Assembly: GCA_016705575.1 (NCBI GenBank) | Contig: JADIXX010000001.1 | Span: 558,001-622,000, forward strand | Reading direction: 5' to 3' | DNA from: Candidatus Aalborgicola defluviihabitans | Lineage (GTDB): Bacteria; Pseudomonadota; Gammaproteobacteria; Burkholderiales; Burkholderiaceae_C | DNA: 64,000 nucleotides | Shown here: one piece after another, positions 25,468-34,144 of the stretch | How the letters are laid out: each line of letters begins with the position of its first letter | Position numbering within the stretch: position 1 is the first letter of the stretch | The notes under the pieces: generated by a model | Seen by the model: only the letters and a program-made list of their open reading frames with translations | Database searches by the model: none | What the model was told of the DNA's origin: nothing | Translations under genes and position numbers: made by a program

Positions 25468-26811
25468 ATGAAACCTGTCATTGCTCTGGTTGGTCGGCCC
25501 AACGTCGGCAAATCAACCCTGTTCAACCGGTTAACGAAGTCACGGGACGCCATCGTCGCGGATTTCGCGGGCCTGACCCGGGATCGCCATTATGGCAACG
25601 CACGGCACGGTCAGCATGAGTTCATCGTGATCGACACCGGCGGGTTCGAGCCGGACGCGACAGCCGGTATCTACAAGGAAATGGCCAAACAAACCCGTCA
25701 GGCAGTAGCTGAGGCGGATGTTGTGTTATTTGTTGTCGATGCGCGAGCGGGCCTTTCTGCACAGGACCATGACATTGCCAAGTATCTGCGCAAACTAGGC
25801 AAGCCCTGTGTTTTGGTTGCCAACAAAGCAGAAGGCATGACGGCTGGTGCACAGCTGGTCGAGTTCTTTGAGTTGGGGTTGGGGGAAGTTTTCCCCGTCT
25901 CGGCAGCGCATGGACAGGGCATCCGCGCATTGGTGGACCTTGCATTAGCCGCCCTGTCTTTGCCGGAAGAGGGTGTAGAAGAGGTGGATGAAGACCCGGG
26001 CGTTATCAAACTCGCGGTTGCCGGTCGTCCGAATGTGGGGAAATCCACATTAATTAATACCTGGCTGGGTGAAGAGCGCCTTGTAGCCTTTGATTTGCCT
26101 GGCACCACCCGGGATGCCATTTCGGTGCCTTTTGAGCGTGGGGGGCAGCGTTTTGAATTGATTGATACCGCCGGACTTCGCCGCAAAGGGCAGGTGTTTG
26201 AAGCCATCGAAAAGTTTTCGGTTGTCAAGACGCTACAGGCCATCGAGTCGGCCAGTGTGGTGCTGTTATTGATCGATGCGACACAGGGCGTAACGGATCA
26301 GGATGCACATATTGCCGGTTACATTCTGGAGTCTGGGCGGGCGGTTGTCGTCGCGGTCAACAAATGGGATGCTGTGGATGAATACCAGCGAGAGCTAGTC
26401 AAACGTTCCATAGAAACACGTCTGCCTTTTCTAAAGTTTGCTGCATTGCACTTTATTTCCGCCCAAAAGCGCCAGGGTTTGGGACCATTGTGGGATTCGA
26501 TCGCACAAGCCTACCGGGCAGCCAACTGCAAGATGCCAACGCCGGTGCTGACCCGCCTGTTGCTGGAGGCCATCCAGTTCCAGACACCCAAAAAAACCGG
26601 CATGTACCGCCCCAAAATGCGCTACGCCCACCAGGGTGGAATGAACCCGCCCATCATCATCATCCATGGTAATTCGCTGGAACATGTCACAGATACCTAT
26701 AAGCGGTATTTGGAAGGGCGCTTCCGCAAGGAATTCAATCTGGTTGGCACCCCTTTGCGCATCCAGATGAAGTCGTCTTCCAATCCGTATTCGGACAAGG
26801 ACGGAGCCTGA
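25468..26811 (+). CDS. der: Ribosome-associated GTPase Der (EngA)
   Basis: Essential double GTPase for 50S subunit maturation. It has two G domains, with G1 motifs GRPNVGKST near residue 9 and GRPNVGKST near residue 186, and a C-terminal KH-like domain (PKMRYAHQGGMNPPIIIIHG). Length 447. It follows bamB, as in most beta- and gammaproteobacteria. Confidence 0.97.
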   Translation: MKPVIALVGRPNVGKSTLFNRLTKSRDAIVADFAGLTRDRHYGNARHGQHEFIVIDTGGFEPDATAGIYKEMAKQTRQAVAEADVVLFVVDARAGLSAQDHDIAKYLRKLGKPCVLVANKAEGMTAGAQLVEFFELGLGEVFPVSAAHGQGIRALVDLALAALSLPEEGVEEVDEDPGVIKLAVAGRPNVGKSTLINTWLGEERLVAFDLPGTTRDAISVPFERGGQRFELIDTAGLRRKGQVFEAIEKFSVVKTLQAIESASVVLLLIDATQGVTDQDAHIAGYILESGRAVVVAVNKWDAVDEYQRELVKRSIETRLPFLKFAALHFISAQKRQGLGPLWDSIAQAYRAANCKMPTPVLTRLLLEAIQFQTPKKTGMYRPKMRYAHQGGMNPPIIIIHGNSLEHVTDTYKRYLEGRFRKEFNLVGTPLRIQMKSSSNPYSDKDGA

Positions 26812-26927
26812 GCTTACTAAGGTGGGCATTCTCCCGATCCTGTCGAGGTTTCTTGACTTCTCATTCGATACCGCGGTTTCGTGTGGTATCGTCCACTCTT
26901 CTTAATTCTTTGAACACGGAGAATATC

Positions 26928-27176
26928 GTGAGCAACAAAGGGCAGCTACTGCAAGACCCGTTCCTGAACGCCTTGCGTCGGGAACATGTACCGGTTTCCA
27001 TCTATTTGGTTAACGGCATCAAACTCCAAGGGCAAGTGGAATCGTTTGACCAGTATGTCGTATTGCTGCGCAATACGGTGACGCAAATGGTTTATAAGCA
27101 CGCCATTTCCACCATCGTTCCAGGTCGCGCAGTCAATTTTGCCGCGCCAGATGGCGATGCTCCTGTAACAGCGTAA
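26928..27176 (+). CDS. hfq: RNA chaperone Hfq
   Basis: Hexameric Sm-like protein that helps sRNAs pair with mRNAs. The start is the GTG at 26928, preceded by CGGAGAA, giving 82 residues beginning MSNKGQLLQDPFLNALRREH. A longer frame from 26853 lacks family support. Sm1 (VPVSIYLVNGIKLQGQVESFDQ) and Sm2 (YKHAISTIVP) motifs are present with the conserved Q8, F42-like and YKH residues. First of hfq-hflX-hflK-hflC. Confidence 0.97.
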   Translation: MSNKGQLLQDPFLNALRREHVPVSIYLVNGIKLQGQVESFDQYVVLLRNTVTQMVYKHAISTIVPGRAVNFAAPDGDAPVTA

Positions 27177-27182
27177 GTACGC

Positions 27183-27197
27183 GGGCCATATTGGCCC
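27183..27197 (+). other. Short perfect hairpin between hfq and hflX
   Basis: GGGCCA-TAT-TGGCCC forms a 6-bp stem with a 3-base loop, 6 bases after the hfq stop, followed by only a weak T-rich stretch (TTGATT). It may partially terminate hfq transcripts before hflX. Confidence 0.35.
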
Positions 27198-27228
27198 TTG
27201 ATTCGCGCAGTTCGTTTTCTCTATCCGC

Positions 27229-28401
27229 TTGGCCGCAGCCGCACCATCAACCCAAACGCCGACCATTTTGGTGGGTGTTGACTTGGGTGACTCTCATTTC
27301 GATGGTGAGTTGGAGGAGTTAGGGTTGCTGGCCCAAACAGCGGGAATGTTGCCGGTCGCGCGCGTCACGTGCAAACGCAGAGCGCCGGATGCGGCGTTGT
27401 TCATCGGGTCCGGCAAGGCGGATGAAATCAAGCTTTTGGCAACCCAAATGGGGGCGAAGGAAGTTCTGTTTGACCAGAGTTTGAGCCCTGGTCAGCAGCG
27501 CAATCTGGAGCGCCATCTGGAGTTGCCGGTCAATGATCGAACCTTTCTGATCCTGGAAATTTTTGCCCAGCGTGCCCGCAGCCATGAAGGTAAATTGCAG
27601 GTCGAGTTGGCCCGCTTGCAGTATCTGAGCACCCGACTGGTGCGACGCTGGTCTCATCTGGAGCGGCAAAGTGGCGGCATCGGCATGCGGGGTGGCCCGG
27701 GTGAGGCACAGATTGAACTTGACCGGCGCATGATTGGCGACACGATCAAGCGGACCAAGGAGCGCCTCAGCAAAGTCAAGCGCCAGCGACAAACCCAGCG
27801 GCGACAGCGGGAACGCCGAGATGCGTTCAACATTTCACTGATCGGCTACACCAACGCGGGCAAATCAACGCTGTTCAATGCCCTGGTCAAGGCGCGCGCC
27901 TATGCCGCAGACCAATTGTTTGCCACCCTGGACACCACGACTCGGCAGCTCTACCTGGGTGATGCCCGTCGTTCCGTGTCCCTTTCAGACACCGTGGGGT
28001 TTATTCGCGATCTGCCTCACAGTTTGGTAGACGCCTTTCAAGCGACCTTGCAGGAGGCGGTGGACGCCGACTTGCTTTTGCACGTGGTTGATGCAGCCAA
28101 TCCCCACTGCACCGAACAGATTGCGGAAGTACAGAAGGTGCTCAAGGAAATCGGTGCAAATGACATACCCCAGCTCTTGGTATTCAACAAGATGGATGCA
28201 TTGGACTCGGATCACCAGCCGATTAAACTGGAAGACGAGTTTGAAATGGACGGCGTGCGGGTCCCGCGAATCTTTGTCAGTGCCCAAGCTGGCACGGGCC
28301 TGCCTGCTTTGCGCCAACGTCTGGCCACAATGGCACGACTCGTGATACCGGACGCTGTGCAAACGTCCCATTCCCTTGGGACTTCCGGGGACGACGTGTG
28401 A
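27229..28401 (+). CDS. hflX: Ribosome-associated GTPase HflX
   Basis: GTPase that splits stalled or heat-damaged ribosomes. The N-terminal HflX domain contains the glycine-rich RGGPGEAQIELDRR segment, and the G domain has GYTNAGKSTLFNAL near residue 206, then DTVGFIRDLPH and NKMD. Length 390. A TTG at 27229 is the best start I can see; no strong Shine-Dalgarno is visible. Follows hfq as in most proteobacteria. Confidence 0.95.
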   Translation: MAAAAPSTQTPTILVGVDLGDSHFDGELEELGLLAQTAGMLPVARVTCKRRAPDAALFIGSGKADEIKLLATQMGAKEVLFDQSLSPGQQRNLERHLELPVNDRTFLILEIFAQRARSHEGKLQVELARLQYLSTRLVRRWSHLERQSGGIGMRGGPGEAQIELDRRMIGDTIKRTKERLSKVKRQRQTQRRQRERRDAFNISLIGYTNAGKSTLFNALVKARAYAADQLFATLDTTTRQLYLGDARRSVSLSDTVGFIRDLPHSLVDAFQATLQEAVDADLLLHVVDAANPHCTEQIAEVQKVLKEIGANDIPQLLVFNKMDALDSDHQPIKLEDEFEMDGVRVPRIFVSAQAGTGLPALRQRLATMARLVIPDAVQTSHSLGTSGDDV

Positions 28402-28503
28402 TTGTGCACAATCGGGGCAAGATATATGAGAAATGACGACATGAAACCTCCCATTCGTGCTTTAACTTTGCGTTCGGTGGCCTTGCCTCTGTGGGTGAGA
28501 CGA

Positions 28504-29823
28504 ATGTTCAATTTGAACGATTCGCGCTGGGGCCGGGACGATGACAAACCCGCGGAACCCGGCAAGGCCGAAGGCAGCGCACCTGAGGGCGAATCAAATC
28601 GCCCTGTGGTCAACAACAACGATCCGATGCCGGGCCGCAAGGGGGCAGCCAACGCTGGGCCGCCAGATCTGGATGAATTGTGGAAGGACTTTAATCGCAA
28701 GCTCGGTGGCTTGTTCGGAAAACCTTCCCAACTGCCTCCAGGTGGCTCGGGTGGTGGGTTCCAGCCTGACATGAAAAACGCTGGCATTGGTGCCGGTTTG
28801 ATTCTTGGGGTGCTGGCCTTGATTTGGCTGGGTACTGGATTTTTTATCGTGCAGGAAGGGCAGCAAGCTGTCATTACCCAGTTTGGCAAATACAAAGGCA
28901 CGGTGAACGCCGGTTTCAACTGGCGCTTGCCGTATCCCATCCAACGCCACGAGCTGGTTTTTGTTACCCAAATCCGGTCCGTCGATGTGGGCCGTGACAC
29001 CGTACTCAAGGCCACTGGATTGAAAGAATCTGCCATGTTGACCCAGGATGAAAATATCCTGGACATCAAATTTGCCGTTCAATACCGTTTGAACGATGCC
29101 CGCGCTTTCCTGTTTGAAAGCAAGAATCCAGAACAAGCCGTGGTACAAGCCGCCGAAACCTCGGTGCGCGAGGTACTTGGCAAGATGAAAATGGATGCGG
29201 CCCTATCGGAAGAGCGCGACCAGATTGCGCCACGGGTTCGAACCATGATGCAGGTCATCTTGGACCGCTACAAGGTGGGCATTGAAATTGTTGGCATCAA
29301 CCTGCAGCAGGGCGGTGTGCGTCCTCCGGAACAAGTCCAGGCATCGTTTGACGATGTGCTGAAGGCCGGCCAGGAGCGTGAACGGGCCAAAAACGAAGCA
29401 CAGGCCTATGCCAATGACGTGGTTCCCCGCGCTGTGGGTTCTGCGTCCCGGTTGCAAGAGGAGGCTGAAGCCTACAAGTCGCGCGTGACCGCTCAGGCGC
29501 AGGGTGATGCGCAACGCTTCCGATCAGTGTTTGCGGAATATCAGAAGGCGCCCCAAGTCACGCGAGACCGCATGTATCTTGATGCCATGCAGCAAATCTA
29601 CAGCAATGTGACCAAAGTCCTGGTGGATTCACGCCAGGGCGCAAACATGCTGTATTTGCCTTTGGACAAGATCATGCAGATGGGTGCTTCTGGCACCGAT
29701 GCAAGCAGTGCTACCCCGAGCACTGCGACATCTCCGCCGGTCCACGTGGTGCCCTCCAGTGGCCTCACCACCGATGCCCGCAGCCGCGAAGCGGCCCGCA
29801 CGCGCGAACGCGAAACCCGCTAG
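28504..29823 (+). CDS. hflK: FtsH protease modulator HflK
   Basis: SPFH/band-7 inner-membrane protein that with HflC forms a large cage around FtsH. The ATG at 28504 gives 439 residues starting MFNLNDSRWGRDDD, which is the usual HflK N-terminus (a Gly/Asn-rich region before the membrane segment). A longer frame to 28402 is less likely. One membrane segment (about 99-117, LILGVLALIWLGTGFFIV) precedes the band-7 domain (EGQQAVITQFGKYKG). The C-terminus has a Ser/Thr/Ala-rich tail. Confidence 0.95.
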   Translation: MFNLNDSRWGRDDDKPAEPGKAEGSAPEGESNRPVVNNNDPMPGRKGAANAGPPDLDELWKDFNRKLGGLFGKPSQLPPGGSGGGFQPDMKNAGIGAGLILGVLALIWLGTGFFIVQEGQQAVITQFGKYKGTVNAGFNWRLPYPIQRHELVFVTQIRSVDVGRDTVLKATGLKESAMLTQDENILDIKFAVQYRLNDARAFLFESKNPEQAVVQAAETSVREVLGKMKMDAALSEERDQIAPRVRTMMQVILDRYKVGIEIVGINLQQGGVRPPEQVQASFDDVLKAGQERERAKNEAQAYANDVVPRAVGSASRLQEEAEAYKSRVTAQAQGDAQRFRSVFAEYQKAPQVTRDRMYLDAMQQIYSNVTKVLVDSRQGANMLYLPLDKIMQMGASGTDASSATPSTATSPPVHVVPSSGLTTDARSREAARTRERETR

Positions 29824-29834
29824 GAGCCTGACCC

Positions 29835-30737
29835 ATGAACCGGATTGGATTAATTTTTTCGTCGATACTGCTGCTGATAGTGCTGGCAAGCTCGACATTG
29901 TTCGTGGTCGACCAGCGTCAGTTTGGTGTGGTGTACGCCTTGGGTCAAATCAAGGACGTGATCACCGAGCCGGGGTTGAACTGGAAACTCCCGCCACCGT
30001 TTCAAAACGTGTCGTACATCGACAAACGTTTGTTGACCCTGGACAGTTCCGACTCCGAGCCCATGCTCACGGCTGAAAAGCAACGCGTGGTGATTGACTG
30101 GTATGTGCGCTGGCGCATCTCGGAGCCATCGGAGTACATCCGCAACGTGGGTCTGAATGAAGCCGCCGGCGCAAGCCAGCTCAACCGAGTCGTGCGCAAT
30201 GCGTTTCAGGAAGAGGTCAACAAGAGCACAGTCAAGGAACTGTTGGCGCTCAAGCGAGAAGACCTGATGGCGGCCGTCAAGGCCGAGGTGCTGGATAAAG
30301 TGCGTGGCAGCAAGCCTTGGGGTGTCGATGTGGTTGACGTGCGCATCACGCGCGTGGACTATGTGGAAGCCATTACCGAGTCGGTGTACCGGCGCATGGA
30401 AGCAGAGCGCAAACGCGTGGCCAATGAACTGCGCTCCACCGGTGCGGCCGAAGGTGAAAAAATTCGTGCTGATGCCGACCGCCAGCGCGAAGTGACTATT
30501 GCCAATGCCTACCGCGATGCGCAAAAAATCAAAGGTGAGGGCGATGCTGAGGCTGCCCGCGTCTATGCCGAAGCCTTTGGTAAAGACCCGCAATTTGCCC
30601 AGTTCTACCGCAGCCTGGACGCCTACAAGGCCAGCTTCAATGGCAAGGGCGATGTTATGGTGCTGGATCCCGCATCTTCAGACTATTTCAAGGTATTTCG
30701 CGGCGGTTCTGCTCCGGCTGCCAACTCCAAGAAGTAA
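29835..30737 (+). CDS. hflC: FtsH protease modulator HflC
   Basis: Partner of HflK in the SPFH complex regulating FtsH. An N-terminal membrane segment (IFSSILLLIVLASSTLFVV) is followed by the band-7 domain (DQRQFGVVYALGQIKDV) and a long helical region (RMEAERKRVANELRSTGAAE). Length 300. It lies 11 bases after hflK. Confidence 0.96.
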   Translation: MNRIGLIFSSILLLIVLASSTLFVVDQRQFGVVYALGQIKDVITEPGLNWKLPPPFQNVSYIDKRLLTLDSSDSEPMLTAEKQRVVIDWYVRWRISEPSEYIRNVGLNEAAGASQLNRVVRNAFQEEVNKSTVKELLALKREDLMAAVKAEVLDKVRGSKPWGVDVVDVRITRVDYVEAITESVYRRMEAERKRVANELRSTGAAEGEKIRADADRQREVTIANAYRDAQKIKGEGDAEAARVYAEAFGKDPQFAQFYRSLDAYKASFNGKGDVMVLDPASSDYFKVFRGGSAPAANSKK

Positions 30738-30740
30738 GCC

Positions 30741-30932
30741 TTGAGCAGCGACACAATCTGGCTGGCTCTCGCCATGGTGCTGGTCATTGAAGGCTTGTTT
30801 CCGTTCACCTCGCCAGACGGATGGCGGCGCATGTTCACCCAGCTGCTGGCGCTGCGTGATGGGCAGATTCGATTCTTCGGACTACTCAGCATAGTCGGTG
30901 GCTTGATGATGATTTGGTGGCTCATGCCCTGA
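30741..30932 (+). CDS. DUF2065 (YjeT-like) small membrane protein
   Basis: A 63-residue protein with two hydrophobic segments (IWLALAMVLVIEGLFPF and FFGLLSIVGGLMMIWWLM) around a short basic loop (DGWRRMFTQL). It is the YjeT/DUF2065 family, whose genes characteristically follow hflC; the function is unknown. It starts at a TTG 3 bases after the hflC stop. Confidence 0.88.
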   Translation: MSSDTIWLALAMVLVIEGLFPFTSPDGWRRMFTQLLALRDGQIRFFGLLSIVGGLMMIWWLMP

Positions 30933-30952
30933 AATTCGAGCGTCAAGCCCGG

Positions 30953-30958
30953 TAAAAT
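30953..30958 (+). promoter_or_regulatory. Possible -10 hexamer upstream of hisZ
   Basis: TAAAAT in the context CCGGTAAAATCACGG, 29 bases before the hisZ ATG. The same GTAAAATC pattern is found upstream of mfd. No clear -35. Confidence 0.3.
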
Positions 30959-30986
30959 CACGGTTTTAATAGCCTCCACTTTTCAC

Positions 30987-32135
30987 ATGTCAGCCTGGGT
31001 CTTACCGGATCACATTGCCGATGTGCTGCCTTCCGAGGCGCGCCACATCGAAGAAATACGTAGAGACTTGCTGGACATGGCACGCTGCTATGGCTACGAG
31101 TTGGTCATGCCGCCCCTGTTGGAGCACTTGGAGTCCTTGCTCTCTGGAGCTGGTGAAGCGCTGGATCTGCAAACCTTCAAGCTGGTCGATCAACTGTCTG
31201 GCCGCATGATGGGATTACGGGCCGACAGCACGCCCCAAGTGGCACGCATCGATGCCCACCTGCTCAATCGCGAGGGTGTGACCCGTCTGTGCTATTGCGG
31301 CCCGGTGCTGCATACGCGCCCTGGCGGTCCGCACGCCACCCGTGAACCCCTGCAATTTGGTGCTGAGCTCTATGGCCACTCGGGGCTCGAAGCCGATCTT
31401 GAAACCCTCACCCTGGCGCTGGATTCGCTCAAGGTGGCGCAGGTGGGTGCGATCAGCGTTGACATGGCCGATGCCCGTATCGCCCAAGCCTTGCTGAAGA
31501 ATTTGACTTTGGATGAGAAACAGCTTGCCCAAATTCACGCGGCGCTGGCTGCCAAAGATGGTAGTGAACTGAAGTCCCTACTGCGCAACGCACCCGCCGC
31601 TACGCTCGCTGCGCTGGTGCATTTGCTCCAACTATACGGTGACGTGGGTGTGTTGGATGACGCGCGCCGTGCGCTGCCAGAGCTGCCAGAGATTCGCGTT
31701 GCGCTGGACCAATTGCAATGGCTGGCTGGTCAAGTCGATGGCGCCAGTGTGTCGTTTGACCTGGCCGACATGCGCGGCTACGCCTACTACAGCGGCGCCA
31801 TGTTTTCCCTGTATGCGCCTGGTGCCAGTGATGCGCTGGCACGGGGTGGACGCTACGACGAGGTGGGCAAGGTGTTTGGACGCAAGCGCCCCGCCGTGGG
31901 TTTTAGCTTGGATATCAAATCGTTGGTGTCTGTGGCCGCCAAGCGGTCGCTGCGCGCAGCTATTCGCGCCCCCTGGGGTGAGGCCGCCGAGTTGCGTGCG
32001 GCCATTACCGCGTTGCGCCGCCGGGGCGAAACCGTGGTCTGCGTGTTGCCAGGGCACGAGAGTTACGTTGATGAGTTCCATTGTGACCGCGAGCTGATTC
32101 AGGCTGCGGGCCAGTGGGTTGTACAAGCTATCTGA
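30987..32135 (+). CDS. hisZ: ATP phosphoribosyltransferase regulatory subunit HisZ
   Basis: HisS-like paralogue without aminoacylation activity that is needed with short-form HisG for the first step of histidine biosynthesis. It shows the class II synthetase fold (VLPDHIADVLPSEARHIEEI, RADSTPQVARIDAH, YYSGAMFSLYAPG, RGGRYDEVG). It lacks the C-terminal anticodon domain of HisS: length 382 against 437 for hisS in this window. Its presence implies a short HisG elsewhere. Next to purA, as in other Burkholderiales. Confidence 0.95.
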   Translation: MSAWVLPDHIADVLPSEARHIEEIRRDLLDMARCYGYELVMPPLLEHLESLLSGAGEALDLQTFKLVDQLSGRMMGLRADSTPQVARIDAHLLNREGVTRLCYCGPVLHTRPGGPHATREPLQFGAELYGHSGLEADLETLTLALDSLKVAQVGAISVDMADARIAQALLKNLTLDEKQLAQIHAALAAKDGSELKSLLRNAPAATLAALVHLLQLYGDVGVLDDARRALPELPEIRVALDQLQWLAGQVDGASVSFDLADMRGYAYYSGAMFSLYAPGASDALARGGRYDEVGKVFGRKRPAVGFSLDIKSLVSVAAKRSLRAAIRAPWGEAAELRAAITALRRRGETVVCVLPGHESYVDEFHCDRELIQAAGQWVVQAI

Positions 32136-32146
32136 GAATTATCCGA

Positions 32147-33523
32147 ATGAACACTACCAAAGGACGCAATGTCGTCGTCGTCGGCACCCAATGGGGCGAC
32201 GAAGGCAAGGGCAAGCTGGTCGACTGGCTGACCGAAAGCTCACAGGGAGTCGTGCGCTTTCAGGGTGGCCACAATGCGGGCCACACCCTGGTCATCAATG
32301 GCGTCAAAACCGCCTTGCACCTGATTCCCAGCGGCATCATGCGCCCCGGCGTCAAGTGCTACATCGGTAATGGTGTAGTGCTGTCGGCCGCCAAGCTGTT
32401 TGAAGAAATCGAAGGGCTGGAGAAGGTGGGAGTGGAGGTGCGTGACCGTTTGCGCATCAGCGAAGCCTGTCCCCTGATTTTGCCGTTCCATGCAGCGCTG
32501 GACGTGGCGCGTGAAGCTTTCCGTGAAAAAGGTGGCTCGGCCAAGATCGGCACCACCGGCCGTGGCATCGGCCCAGCCTATGAAGACAAGATTGCCCGCC
32601 GCGCCCTGCGTGTGCAAGACCTAAAATACCCCGAACGCTTCGCCAGCAAGCTGCGCGAGTTGCTGGACCTGCACAACCACGTGCTCACCAGCTACCTGGG
32701 TTCGGCGGAGTTCGACTTTGGCCCCATGCTGGCTCCGTACATGAAAGATGGCGAGGTGCAGTTTGAGGCGGTTTATGCAGAGGCCATGCGCCATGCCGAA
32801 CTGCTCAAACCCATGATGGCCGACGTGTCGCGCGAGCTCAACGAAGCCCATGACCATGGTGCCAATCTGCTGTTCGAAGGCGCCCAGGGCACCCTGCTTG
32901 ATGTGGACCATGGTACCTATCCTTACGTCACGTCAAGCAACTGTGTTGCTGGCAATGCGGCGGCAGGCTCTGGCGTAGGCCCCGGCATGTTGCACTACAT
33001 TCTTGGCATCACCAAGGCGTATTGCACCCGTGTGGGCGGTGGACCGTTCCCTACCGAACTGGATTGGGAAAAGCCCGGCACGCCCGGCTACCATATGAGC
33101 ACGGTTGGTGCAGAAAAAGGTGTGACCACCGGGCGTTCGCGCCGCTGTGGCTGGTTTGATGCTGCTTTGCTCAAGCGTTCGGCCCAGGTCAACGGCTTAT
33201 CCGGTCTGTGCATCACAAAGCTTGACGTACTGGACGGCCTGAAAGAACTGATGCTGTGCACCGGGTACGAAATGGACGGCGCATTGATCGATATCCTGCC
33301 GATGGGCGCAGACGACATTGAACGCTGCAAGCCTGTCTATGAAGTCATGGACGGCTGGAGTGACAGCACCGTGGGCGTGACCCAGTACGACAAGCTGCCG
33401 GTCGCAGCGCGCCTTTACCTCCAGCGCATCGAACAGGTTACAGGCGTGCCCATTCACATGGTGTCGACCAGCCCGGACCGCGACCACACCATCATGATGC
33501 GCCACCCCTACTTGGCGGAATGA
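32147..33523 (+). CDS. purA: Adenylosuccinate synthetase
   Basis: Makes adenylosuccinate from IMP, aspartate and GTP in AMP synthesis. The ATG at 32147 gives 458 residues beginning MNTTKGRNVVVVGTQWGDEG, with the P-loop-like GDEGKGK and the GGHNAGHT motif close behind, and later GPAYEDKIARRALRV and RVGGGPFPTEL. A frame extending to 32114 overlaps hisZ and has no family support. Confidence 0.97.
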   Translation: MNTTKGRNVVVVGTQWGDEGKGKLVDWLTESSQGVVRFQGGHNAGHTLVINGVKTALHLIPSGIMRPGVKCYIGNGVVLSAAKLFEEIEGLEKVGVEVRDRLRISEACPLILPFHAALDVAREAFREKGGSAKIGTTGRGIGPAYEDKIARRALRVQDLKYPERFASKLRELLDLHNHVLTSYLGSAEFDFGPMLAPYMKDGEVQFEAVYAEAMRHAELLKPMMADVSRELNEAHDHGANLLFEGAQGTLLDVDHGTYPYVTSSNCVAGNAAAGSGVGPGMLHYILGITKAYCTRVGGGPFPTELDWEKPGTPGYHMSTVGAEKGVTTGRSRRCGWFDAALLKRSAQVNGLSGLCITKLDVLDGLKELMLCTGYEMDGALIDILPMGADDIERCKPVYEVMDGWSDSTVGVTQYDKLPVAARLYLQRIEQVTGVPIHMVSTSPDRDHTIMMRHPYLAE

Positions 33524-33541
33524 TTCCGACGAGTTTTCTTT

Positions 33542-33599
33542 AGTGAAATTGGGTCCTGGCCCTCGTGAAAATTACGTAAGCAGCTATAAATACAGGAGC
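33542..33599 (-). repeat. 58-bp dispersed element, copy 4 (intergenic, upstream of phosphoribosyltransferase)
   Basis: Minus strand: GCTCCTGTATTTATAGCTGC, 13-base spacer TTACGTAATTTTC, then ACGAGGGCCAGGACCCAATTT. The layout is the same as other copies without gaps. It fills the gap between purA and the next gene in reverse orientation. Its first bases, read on the plus strand, are AGGAGC at 33594-33599, which is the Shine-Dalgarno for the ATG at 33605. Confidence 0.75.
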
Positions 33600-33604
33600 A
33601 ACCT

Positions 33605-34129
33605 ATGTTGACTGAAGACGGCAAGCACCTCTATGTGAGCTACGACGAATACCACAACCTGATCGAAAAGCTGGCCATCAAAATTCACCAGTCCGGTTGG
33701 GTGTTTGACACCATCCTGTGCCTGGCCCGAGGCGGCATGCGCCCCGGCGATATTCTGTCGCGCGTCTTCGACAAGCCGTTGGCCATCATGTCCACCAGCT
33801 CCTACCGTGCTGAATCGGGCACGCAACAGGGCAATTTGGATATTGCCCGTTACATCACGACCCCAAAGGGTGAGATCGCTGGCAAGGTGCTGCTGGTTGA
33901 CGATCTGGCCGATTCCGGCCACACGCTCAAAGCCGTGGTGAGCCAGCTCAAGCACGATTACTCCCCCATTTCCGAATTGCGCAGCGCCGTGATCTGGACC
34001 AAGGCCATGTCCACGTTTTCACCCGACTATTCCGTAGAATTCTTGCCAACCAACCCGTGGATACACCAACCATTTGAGGGCTACGACGCCATGCGTCCCG
34101 AGCAGCTTATTCAAAAGTGGAGCGTTTAA
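33605..34129 (+). CDS. Phosphoribosyltransferase, Gpt/Hpt-like
   Basis: Type I PRTase, probably purine salvage (xanthine, guanine or hypoxanthine). The PRPP-binding motif VLLVDDLADSGHT is at residues 95-107, and CLARGGMRPGDILSR is the usual PPi-loop segment. The C-terminus has LPTNPWIHQPFE, resembling the Gpt aromatic base-binding end. Length 174. Next to purA, which agrees with purine metabolism, but the exact base cannot be told. Its Shine-Dalgarno lies within the dispersed repeat just upstream. Confidence 0.9.
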   Translation: MLTEDGKHLYVSYDEYHNLIEKLAIKIHQSGWVFDTILCLARGGMRPGDILSRVFDKPLAIMSTSSYRAESGTQQGNLDIARYITTPKGEIAGKVLLVDDLADSGHTLKAVVSQLKHDYSPISELRSAVIWTKAMSTFSPDYSVEFLPTNPWIHQPFEGYDAMRPEQLIQKWSV

Positions 34130-34144
34130 CGTAGTGTTTTGACC

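Noticed and set aside
30953..30986. Resemblance of GGTTTTAATAGCCTCC upstream of hisZ to the first module of the dispersed element
   Set aside because: The second module (ACGAGGGCTAG) and the spacer length are missing; the sequence is better explained by a -10 region.
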